64,000 nucleotides of DNA, taken from Ligaoa zhengdingensis. Lineage in GTDB: Bacteria > Bacillota > Clostridia > Oscillospirales > Ruminococcaceae. Of the stretch, positions 16,469 through 25,100 are shown in pieces. The stretch covers positions 1 to 64,000 of the forward strand of contig NZ_JACRST010000011.1 of NCBI RefSeq assembly GCF_014384885.1, read 5' to 3'. The stretch's first letter is position 1; the number at the start of each line of letters is the position of its first letter. The notes beneath the pieces are model-generated. The model did not search any database and was not told the origin of the DNA. It saw only the letters and a program-made list of their open reading frames with translations. The translations under genes were made by a program, and so were the position numbers.

Positions 16469-17052
16469 CGGACAACACCCTTCAAGGGGCCGCGAATGGA
16501 TCGGTCAATTGCATTGCTGACTCATGACAGACCCCTAAAGGGTCGTTATTCTCTATGCCTTGGTATTCCTGCTGCCCGTAAATGGGTCAATGAACTCTTT
16601 TGAACTCATCTGACCCGCTACCTGATCCGCCTCTAATTGTTGTTTGATGTATTCCTGTATCTGCATTTTATTCCTCCCATATGTCTGTCGAAAAACATTA
16701 AGCTGCTTTTTCTTTTGGGATATCCCATGATTTGTGATACACTCAGCTTTGGCGGAATACTGAGCAACATATGGATATGATCCGGCATTGCATGTGCTTC
16801 TATGATCTCCACATGCTTGTACTCACATAGTTTTCTCAAAATTCCTCCTATATCTTTTCTCAATTTTCCATATACTACCTTTCTCCGGTACTTTGGTACA
16901 ATAACTATGTGATAGGCTTTGCTCATCCATTTGGGACTGACCTCCTTTGATTTCTTGTGCGGTTGGCGAAATCCGCATTTATTATATCAAAGGAGGTCTT
17001 CTTTTTTTAATTGTCGCTATTGCTTTCCTTCCTCCACCGGCATTGCCGGTGG
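16469..17052 (-). mobile_element. Degenerate IS200/IS605-family element
   Basis: An apparently solitary Y1-transposase relic flanked by small hairpins as expected for this family: CCACCGG-CAT-TGCCGGTGG-type hairpin at 17034-17052 on the transposase 5' side and GACCC-CTAAA-GGGTC at 16530-16544 beyond its 3' end. No tnpB/iscB gene is present. Boundaries are approximate, because no target site can be defined without comparison to intact copies. Confidence 0.6.
16553..16926 (-). pseudogene. tnpA: Broken IS200-type TnpA (Y1 HUH transposase)
   Basis: The first 80 or so residues are a normal IS200 TnpA: KAYHIVIVPKYRRKVVYG, then MPDHIHMLLSIPP with the metal-binding HUH pair. The frame runs into divergent residues after FDRHMGG and stops at 16633. 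The expected C-terminal end (EYIKQQLEADQVAGQMSSK, then EFIDPF) follows in another frame from about 16665 down to a stop at 16553. The segment between them, which should contain the catalytic tyrosine (GYYVSTVG in intact copies), is missing. An internal deletion with frameshift has therefore inactivated it. Confidence 0.8.
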
Positions 17053-17069
17053 TTTATTACATAACAACA

Positions 17070-17100
17070 AGCCCGCGCATTCCAACAGAATGCGCGGGCT
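17070..17100 (-). terminator. Terminator of the GH43 gene
   Basis: A perfect 13-base-pair stem (AGCCCGCGCATTC, loop CAACA, GAATGCGCGGGCT) 45 bases beyond the GH43 stop, with TTGTTGTT following on the minus strand. Confidence 0.85.
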
Positions 17101-17144
17101 GTCTTGATCTAGTTCTCTACTCTATGAAAACCTTCGATCAGAAA

Positions 17145-20100
17145 TTAGTTCTCGCGTTTTTTGCGAATTACGACCACACAGGCTACGCCAGCAGCAGCGA
17201 TCATCGCAACAACAACCGCCAGAATCACCCAAACCGAGGTGTCGTTCGCGGTCTCCGCAACCGGTGCGGTCTCCTGAACGCTCTCTTCGGGCACGATCGG
17301 GACGATCGGTTCGACTGTAACCGGTGCTTTCGGCTCTACAGGAGCAGCCGGAACAACCGCTTCCGGCGCCATAGCGATCTCGCCACCGGTCTCGGGGTTA
17401 GCGTTCGCAGCTTCCTCAGCGGGAGCAGCCGGTGCCACAGGCGCGGGAGCAGGAGCAGCCTCAGCGCCAGCCATGGCGATCAACTCGTCGGCGTTGTAGT
17501 AAACAGCCGCAGCGTTGACCTTCATGTTCGCAGCAGAAATGGGATAATCCTTGTCATTGATCGTCAGGTTCAGGTTGACGCCCTTCGCTTTCGCTGCATC
17601 CAGCACAGTCGCGGGCATCATTGCGCCGCTCTCCAGCACAGCGTTCACGGTAGCGCCTTCGGAAGCGCCCGCGATCTTGTCGAGCACGCCATCCCAGTAG
17701 TCGTTGTCGTCCACTTTGCTGACAGAACCCTTGGAGGAGTTGTTCTTAGCAGGCTTGAGCGCATCCTCAACCACAGCCTTCTGCATACCGAGCAGCTTCT
17801 CAGCCTCAGCCAGTTCGATCTCGGTCACATCAGCATCCGCCAGGAGGGCTTTCACTTCAGCGATCACCTCTTCGGTCTCCGCTTTGAGGTCCTCAGACAG
17901 TTTGCTGTTATCCAGCAGGCTTTCCAGTGTAGCAACGTCCTTGCTCAGGCGGACCTTCGCGGTGGCGATCACAACCGCTGACGTCGCCGCATTCACCGAG
18001 CTCTGGGTCGCCGCTTTGTCCTTCAGGACGCTCTCCGCTGCTTCGACCGCTGCTTCCAATCCAGCCAGGGTTGCAGGATCGTATTTGTCTGCATCTGCGA
18101 GGATATCCTTAGCGGTCTCAATCGCAGCTTCCAGGCCAGCTTTGTTGACAGAAATGAGCTCCAGATTGGTCATCGCGTCAACCAAGGTATCAAACGCAGT
18201 CTTTACATCGGTTTCGCTTGCAGCGTCATTGGCGAGCACTTTCTTGGCCGCATCCAGAGCGTCCGCCAGAACCTTCCAGCTCTCGCTGGTATATTTCTCC
18301 GCCTCCAGCTCTTCAGCTTCCTTCACAAAGCGCTCCAGGAGGCTCTTGTCGACATCTTCCAACGCGATGATGCAGGACATCACATCGTTATAGGCGTCGT
18401 TAATCTCTTCCTGAGTCGCTTCCTCGCTATCCAGCACCAGCTGCGCAGCTTCAATCGCATCATTCAGCGCTTCAATCGAGGCATCCGTCACACCGCCGGC
18501 ATTCACAGCTGCTTTCGCCAGCTCGACCGCCAGCTTGAGCAGGCTCTTGTCGGGTGCATAAGTGAGCTCGTCGCGCGCTTTCACCAGGTCGATGTAGGCG
18601 TCGTAAGCTTCTTCTAGGGTCGCGTCTTTGTTCTCCAGAACCGCCTTGGCAGCATCCAGCGCCTCGGTGAAAGCAGCCCAGCTCTCAGCGGTGAATTTGT
18701 CCCCAACATAGCTGTCGCAGGTGTCGACCAGATCCTTCAGGAACTTCTTGTCGACCGACGGCACATCCGGCTCGTCCTCAAGCTCGTCGAGCAGGATGAT
18801 CTCAATGGAGCCCAGGGTGAGCTTACCAGCGCCGTTCTTCGCTTCCAGCGTGATGGTGTTGTCATAACCGGGGTTGAGTTTCTTGGTGGTGAAGACAGAC
18901 TCAGAGAAGAACGATCTGCCGCCGGTCTTCGGGAAGTTGATGGCCTTGTAGTTCATGTCGTTAGCAGTCAGGAACATACGGGGCAGGTCATCCGGGGTAG
19001 CATAGTTGAAGACGATCATCGCTCTGCTGCCCTCTTCGCCGCCGTAGACGTTTTCAAGCGTGACGGTCGCGCCGGTCTTATACAGATCAGTGACGATCTT
19101 GCCGTCGTAAGGAGCGCTGCTGTCAGCGCTCTTCACAGCGCCGCCGCTGACCACAGCATCATCCATGCTGTAGACAGTGCCTTCCGGACGCACATAGTCC
19201 GGACCATTCTGCTCAACGCTGTCAAAGGTCTTCGCCATTCTCTGAATGGTGCCGTCCTCATTGAAGTGAATCTCGTCCACACAGACGGAACGCAGGGTAC
19301 CGTTATTGGAAAGATCCATGGTGTGGTAGAACCAATACCATTTACCCTTGAACTCCACAACAGAGCCGTGGGAGGTGTCGCAGCCGGTGGGATCAAAGAA
19401 CGCGCCTTTGTACTCCCACGGACCTAGAGGATCGTCGCTCATTGCATAGTTGAACTTATCGCCGGAGAAGCCGGTGCTGCTATCGCCGCCGCCCGGATAG
19501 ATCAGATAATAGATGCCGTTCCGCTCGAACACGGAGGGACCTTCATGGTAAGCGGGCAGGATATCCGTGGTGTCGATCTGCTCCAACGGAGCTTCCAGCG
19601 TCACCATGTCGTCTTTCAGTTTGCCCTGGAAGAACCGCTGGCTGCCGCCGATGTAGATGTACGGCTGGCCATCGAAGATGCGCACACAGACGTCGATCAT
19701 GCCGTTGCCGCCAGCGCCTTCAATGTAGCCTTTGAAATCTTCGGTGTAGGTATCTTCCGCGGGGATCTCCTCGAAGTCACGATCGGGGTAACGGCTTCTG
19801 CGGACGCCGGTCTGCCAGCTGTCGCCCCAGTCACCGGTGCTCCAGTCGGGTGCCGGCCAGTAGAAGTAATAGTACTGGTCATCAGGATTGTACGCGGCGT
19901 CGGGCGCCCACATGAAGGGTCTTTCATCGTAGGGGCCCCAATCCAGGTCGCTCGCTCTCAGAATTTCGCCCTCGTCGACCCAGTCGACCATGTTCTCAGT
20001 GGAGTAGACATGGTAAGCGTCCATTCTGTCGCAACCCGCGGAAGGATAGTTGTCGTGGGAGGGATACAGATAGAGCTTATCGGGGTTGGTCGGCCACACG

Positions 20101-21632
20101 TGGGCCTCGGGGTCTGCGGTGAAGATGCTCTTGATGATGGGGTTATTCGGCTGAATATACGCCTCGTCGCCCTCGCTGGGCTCGATCGAGCCGGGCACGG
20201 TGACATCGTTCACATCGATGTAGTCGATGTCAATCCAAGCGTTGCCGTCGTTGCTGATTCTGGGAGTCACGACGTTGGACACATAGATGGTGTTCACGCC
20301 AGCTCTCATGTCAACGAACACAGAAGAGGTGCCATCTTCGTTCAAATAGACCTCTTTGTTGGTGCCGTCGTTGGATTTCACAGCGATTCTATCCTGCTTG
20401 GCAGCAGTGACAGAGCTATCGTAACCGACGATCATCTCGACGATACCGGTGGTCTCTCTCTCGACGGTGTACTCGACATGCGAGATGTTCGAGAAGTCGG
20501 CTTTGATCGCGCCGAAGGAGGTGGTATCGGCAAAACCGCCGACCTTCTTGCCGCCGGAGCTGGCCGCGTTCTCGATGATGTTCGCGCCCGAGAGAACAGC
20601 GTCCTCAGCCTCATAGCGGGTATAGTTGTCCTCGCCCTCAGGCAGCAGAACAGCCATCACGCGCTTAGCAGCGTTTACCGGGAACACAACCGTCTCAGAC
20701 TTGTAGCCCTCTTTGCTGACGGTGTATCTGTAGAAGCCTTCTTCCAGATTGTAGACCTTGCCGCCCTCTTCGGTGGGCTCGCAGGCTTTGCCGTCCAGCG
20801 TGGTCACAGTGACGTTCGCGTCGTAAGGTCTCACGCTGAAGGTGGTATCGTAGTTCTGCAGACCCTCGGGCAGGGGTTTCATCGTCAGGGTGATGCGACC
20901 GAAGTTGTACTCACCCGAAGTAAACACGATGTAAAGATCCTGTACGCCCGCGTTGTGCGGCTGAATGTCAGTGCACTCAACATCTTTACCGGGGGCGCCC
21001 CAGCCACCCGTACCTTGAGTCAATGTCAGTGCACCGATGGACACCGCATCCTCAAAGCTGGAGCCGGAGGGAGCGACGCGCAGGTCAAATCCCAATGTCA
21101 GATTCGTACTGTTATTGCCTATCGCGTAGTTGACGGTGTAGGACTCCACGCCGCCCAACAGGTTGACATCTTTGATCTTGATCCAGGACAAGGGACGAAT
21201 CCAGCCGATGTAGCCAGAGCCTTCGATCTCCATGTCGCGGCCGCTCGCGTTGTTGTTAGTGCTGTTGTAGTGGTCATCGCCGAGCGTTCTGCTGATTGTG
21301 AGCTCCGCCGCGGGGACGTGGCTCATCGCAACATCAACCGTGGTGTTACCCGCGACCTCGACGGTGTCCATCACCGTGACGTACAGGGGCGCTCTTACAA
21401 TGTAGGTATAGGTGCCGGGCGCCACCATGTAGCCGCCATCGGCTCCCGCTTCAATCACAGCGCCGGTCACGCTATCCTGAAGGACGATCGTCTCTTCCGC
21501 CGCCTCTTCATTGAAGGTGACGTTAAAGACGAGGCTGTTCAGATCCTCTGCGGAAGCAGTGACCAAAACTGTTGAAAGAACAATTGCCAGCGCCAGAAAC
21601 AAGCTCAACATCTGTTTGAATTTCTTGGACAT
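17145..21632 (-). CDS. Secreted, membrane-anchored CBM6-GH43 glycosidase with FIVAR repeats
   Basis: A 1,495-residue protein. ATG 21632 follows AGGAG by 9 bases and opens a signal peptide (about 1-29). Then come beta domains including a PEGA-like one, CBM6 (about 335-475, RYEAEDAVLSG) and a five-bladed GH43 catalytic domain (about 495-840). GH43 residues are intact: general base D507 in TADPEA, D647 in MIDVCVR, general acid E697 in HEGPS, and the GSVVEFKGKWYWFYH strand. From 958 to about 1290 there are several FIVAR repeats. A small conserved domain (about 1305-1395), NPETGGE near 1411, a Pro/Ala-rich spacer, a membrane helix (about 1468-1490) and a basic tail complete it. Likely an arabinofuranosidase or xylosidase. 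The C-terminal cassette is shared with the diheme protein at 22.1 kb. Confidence 0.88.
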   Translation of the reverse strand: MSKKFKQMLSLFLALAIVLSTVLVTASAEDLNSLVFNVTFNEEAAEETIVLQDSVTGAVIEAGADGGYMVAPGTYTYIVRAPLYVTVMDTVEVAGNTTVDVAMSHVPAAELTISRTLGDDHYNSTNNNASGRDMEIEGSGYIGWIRPLSWIKIKDVNLLGGVESYTVNYAIGNNSTNLTLGFDLRVAPSGSSFEDAVSIGALTLTQGTGGWGAPGKDVECTDIQPHNAGVQDLYIVFTSGEYNFGRITLTMKPLPEGLQNYDTTFSVRPYDANVTVTTLDGKACEPTEEGGKVYNLEEGFYRYTVSKEGYKSETVVFPVNAAKRVMAVLLPEGEDNYTRYEAEDAVLSGANIIENAASSGGKKVGGFADTTSFGAIKADFSNISHVEYTVERETTGIVEMIVGYDSSVTAAKQDRIAVKSNDGTNKEVYLNEDGTSSVFVDMRAGVNTIYVSNVVTPRISNDGNAWIDIDYIDVNDVTVPGSIEPSEGDEAYIQPNNPIIKSIFTADPEAHVWPTNPDKLYLYPSHDNYPSAGCDRMDAYHVYSTENMVDWVDEGEILRASDLDWGPYDERPFMWAPDAAYNPDDQYYYFYWPAPDWSTGDWGDSWQTGVRRSRYPDRDFEEIPAEDTYTEDFKGYIEGAGGNGMIDVCVRIFDGQPYIYIGGSQRFFQGKLKDDMVTLEAPLEQIDTTDILPAYHEGPSVFERNGIYYLIYPGGGDSSTGFSGDKFNYAMSDDPLGPWEYKGAFFDPTGCDTSHGSVVEFKGKWYWFYHTMDLSNNGTLRSVCVDEIHFNEDGTIQRMAKTFDSVEQNGPDYVRPEGTVYSMDDAVVSGGAVKSADSSAPYDGKIVTDLYKTGATVTLENVYGGEEGSRAMIVFNYATPDDLPRMFLTANDMNYKAINFPKTGGRSFFSESVFTTKKLNPGYDNTITLEAKNGAGKLTLGSIEIILLDELEDEPDVPSVDKKFLKDLVDTCDSYVGDKFTAESWAAFTEALDAAKAVLENKDATLEEAYDAYIDLVKARDELTYAPDKSLLKLAVELAKAAVNAGGVTDASIEALNDAIEAAQLVLDSEEATQEEINDAYNDVMSCIIALEDVDKSLLERFVKEAEELEAEKYTSESWKVLADALDAAKKVLANDAASETDVKTAFDTLVDAMTNLELISVNKAGLEAAIETAKDILADADKYDPATLAGLEAAVEAAESVLKDKAATQSSVNAATSAVVIATAKVRLSKDVATLESLLDNSKLSEDLKAETEEVIAEVKALLADADVTEIELAEAEKLLGMQKAVVEDALKPAKNNSSKGSVSKVDDNDYWDGVLDKIAGASEGATVNAVLESGAMMPATVLDAAKAKGVNLNLTINDKDYPISAANMKVNAAAVYYNADELIAMAGAEAAPAPAPVAPAAPAEEAANANPETGGEIAMAPEAVVPAAPVEPKAPVTVEPIVPIVPEESVQETAPVAETANDTSVWVILAVVVAMIAAAGVACVVVIRKKREN

Positions 21633-21788
21633 TCCATGTTTCTCCTTTCTTTTCATCAAAAATTTTCCATCTTGTTTGAAAGTTTGGCTTTTCAAACACA
21701 CGATGGGTTTCCCCCGAGATCGCTCATCTCAGGGTCGATATGGCATCTCCCCCTTTCACCTTCGACGGATTTCCACTATAAACCACTC

Positions 21789-21909
21789 GTGCACGAGCAC
21801 AGTTTTTGTCATAAGTCTATGTAAAAAATTACATGTCCCTAATATCTCTGCATTATCCCAATTTAAAGGTGCAGAAAATTTTGACTAAAACTATTTGTGC
21901 ACGAGCACA
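21789..21909. promoter_or_regulatory. Two identical GTGCACGAGCACA elements upstream of the GH43 gene
   Basis: GTGCACGAGCACA occurs at 21789-21801 and 21897-21909, with starts 108 bases apart. Each contains GTGC-ACGA-GCAC dyad symmetry, and the second is flanked to give TGTGC-ACGA-GCACA. On the minus strand it reads TGTGCTCGTGCAC, a LacI-type operator layout with a central CG. The region 21633-22041 is AT-rich and otherwise empty of genes. I could not assign the promoter boxes with confidence. Confidence 0.6.
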
Positions 21910-22041
21910 TAATACTGTAAAAACAGAATAACATATTCCATAAAATGTCGATCCATCTTTTGGAAACGATCCTTATGTTTTCTCCAGCATTGGGTGAACC
22001 TGCACCCTTGGCGCCGCATCTCTGACTAGAATTGTAATAAT

Positions 22042-22097
22042 CAAAAGCACCCCTTTGCGGGCCGCCCTGCGGCGGCCCGGCATTGGGGTGCTTTTTT
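22042..22097 (-). terminator. Terminator of the cytochrome operon
   Basis: AAAAGCACCCC pairs with GGGGTGCTTTT, enclosing a second stem GGGCCGCC-CTGC-GGCGGCCC. It lies 28 bases past the stop of the last cytochrome-operon gene and has A/T tails on both sides. Confidence 0.9.
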
Positions 22098-22124
22098 ATG
22101 GCTTTTTCGGATGATACACCGCCA

Positions 22125-25100
22125 TTATTTGGCGCTGTGCCGTTTTTTTGCCACCAGCCAGATGGCTCCGGAGGCGAGTACGATCACCGCAATCGCCAGG
22201 AAGATCCAACTGTTGTTGCTCTCGGGTTCAACGGGTGCGGTCGCCTCAGCCGGGGCCTCCGCCTGCTGCTCAGCATTCTGAACAGGCGCGGTGGGCGCAG
22301 CCGGTGCGAGCGTCACGTTGTCCTCGTGGGCGGGAACGCTCGGTACAGTCGCTGGTACAGCCGGTGCAATCGTTGCGGGAATCTCGCCGCCCGTCTCCGG
22401 GTTGGAGGCTTCGCTGCCCGCCGCAGGCGCGGTGGGTGCAACCGCTGCAGGTGCGCCGCCAGCCATCGCCTTGATCTCGTCGGAGGTGTAATACACAGCC
22501 GCCGCGCTGTAGCCCTTCAGCTCGCCTGCGCCGTTCACCGCATGGTCCACTCCGCCGATCTCGAAGACTCCGATCACGCCCTTGTTCTTCAAGGCGTCGA
22601 TCGCTGTCGCAGGCACATTCGCGTCCTCGTCCAGCTTCACGCTTACTTTGCCGCCCTTTTCGGTCGCATTGATCTTCTCGATCACTTCCGCCCAGTAGTC
22701 GCTGTCGCTCACTGCGCTTGCGCTGCCGCCCTTCGAGCTCGAAGGTTTGCTCGGTTTCGGATCGGGTTCCGGATCCGGTTTGACCGGGATCTCAACCAGG
22801 CCGCTCAGCGCATTCGTCAGGCTGCTGGTCAGAACCTCTTCGTCCTCGTCGGAGTAATCGTCGGACTCCAGTGCCGCTTCCGCCTTCGCAATCGCGTTGG
22901 TCAGCGCTTTCACGCTCGCCGCGGTGTAGCCGCTCAGGTCGAGCTGCTCCACTTCCGCTTTGACTTCCGCGACCTTCGCCGCCAGGCGCACCTTCGACAT
23001 CGCAATGGTCAGGTCTTTGGCCATCTTGTTTACTTCGTCCTGATCGGCCTCTTCATCCTCAACCAGCAGCTCCGCCGGGTCAATCAGAGCGCTCAGCTCT
23101 TTCAAGGTCTCCGGATCGTATTTGCCGCTGTCGAGCATCTCTCTCGCCGCATCCACAGCAGGAATCAGCGTCGCTTTGTTCGCCTTCAGTTTCAGCGCGG
23201 TCACCGCTGCGGACAACTCGTCATAGGCCTTCCTGATATCCTCGTCGGTCGCGTTGGTGTCGGCTTCCACCGTCTTGGCACTCGCCAGCGCCGTTTCCAG
23301 AGCTTCCAGGGTGCTCGGCGTGTAGTCGCCCTCCTTGTTCTCTGCAAACACGATCAGCGCGCTCAGGTAGTCGCGGTTCGCACGATCCACCACCGAGATG
23401 ATGGCAGTCATGACCTCGTTGTACATCGCGTTGACCTGATCCTGGGTCATCGCGTCGCTGCTGAGCAGCTCATTCGCAGCGTCAATCGCCTTCTGGATTG
23501 CATCGACAGAATTGCCGGTCAGCTCGGAGCCGAACTCGTCGATTGTCTGTTGCGCCAGCTCAATCGCCAGCTCCAGCATGCTGGTATCCACCGCGTAGAC
23601 AAGGCCGTCGCGTGCCTTCACCAGTGCGAGATAGGCGTCGAATACTTCCTTCTGGCTCGCGGACTTGTTGTCCACCACAGCCTGCGCCGCATCCAGCGCC
23701 TCAATCAGCGCCGCCCAGCTTTCCGCTGTGAAGCGCTCTTCCTCGTACTTGCCATCGATTGCCTCGATCAGCGCGATCAGCGCGGACTTATCCGCCACGT
23801 CCGGCTCTTCTGCCAGCGCGACTGGAATGTTCACAGCGCCTCCGTTGACGGTGAAGCTGTCGGTCGCATCGAGGTAGCCCTCTTTGCTCACCGTGTAGGT
23901 ATATTCGCCGTTCTTCAGCTTGTAGCTGCCGTCCGCCTCAGCTTCGACAGGCTCGCCGTCCGCGTTCACAACCGTCACAACCGCATCCTCGGGATCCAGC
24001 GTGAAGGTAACTGTGTAGGTGTCGTCGCTGACTTCGATCAAGCTGTCAACCGCCGCTTTCAGCTTGTCATACGCGCTCTGGATCGCGGTCTGCTCCGCCT
24101 CTTCGCCCAGCTCAATGACAGCCAGGGCGTCCGCCAGGGCCGTTTCCAGCTCAGCAAAGCTCGTTTCGGTGTACTTGCCGTCTTCGTTGGTCAGATCGAC
24201 ATACTTGTTGTAGAGAGTTTCCAGTTTTTCCATGGTAGCCGACTCTTCCACAACCTCTTCGACGCCCAGGGACAGCACATACTCAACGACATCCTCGAGC
24301 TCCTGCTCAGTCAGGTCGTCCACCTTGCCGTGTTTGTGCTTGCCGTTGTCATCGACCGGGTTGCAGGTGGTCAGGACATCCATAATGGTTGCTGCGCTGC
24401 CGTCGCACAGGTAGGGAGCGGTTCTCCAAACCTCTCTGAGCGGCGGAACCAGCAGACCGCGGGACTCATTGCCGCTCTGGGTGTAGTTGTAGATCTGGAG
24501 GTCCTGGCCCTTGATCTCGCCAGCGTGGCAGCTGGCGCAACCGGCCTTGCCCTCGAACAGCTCTTTGCCGCGCTGCGCGGACTCGCTGAGCTTGCCGTTC
24601 ACCAGATAGGGGCTCGGCTCGGGCTCAAGGGATCTCACATACTCATCCATCTGGAGGAACTTCTCCTCCGGGAAGGTGTTGTTGAACATGATGTACTTGA
24701 GGCCGGCACGAACCGCCGCATAAGCGCTCGGGCGGATACCAGTGGCCATAACGCGGCCACGCTTGAAGGTATCCAACATGGTTCTCGCCTGCTTCGGGGT
24801 ACCGATGCCGTCGTTCAGGTTATCCCAGTTGAGGGCGTCGCTGCGGGCGTCGGGATGGCAGGACGCGCAGCTCTGCCACTGCTGGAAGCCGATGGTAGAA
24901 TCGTTCCAGAGGCGCTCTCCCGCGCGGACATCGTCTTCCACAGCATCGGTCTCAAATTTGATGAGCTTTTTGACCTTGGTGTTGATATTGACGACCGATA
25001 CGCTGCCGCCGAAGTAGTTGGCAGTGTATACCTTGCCGCCCAGCACCGCGAGGCCTCTCGGGCCATCTTCGCCGAGGTTGATGCGGGTCTTCATGGAGGT

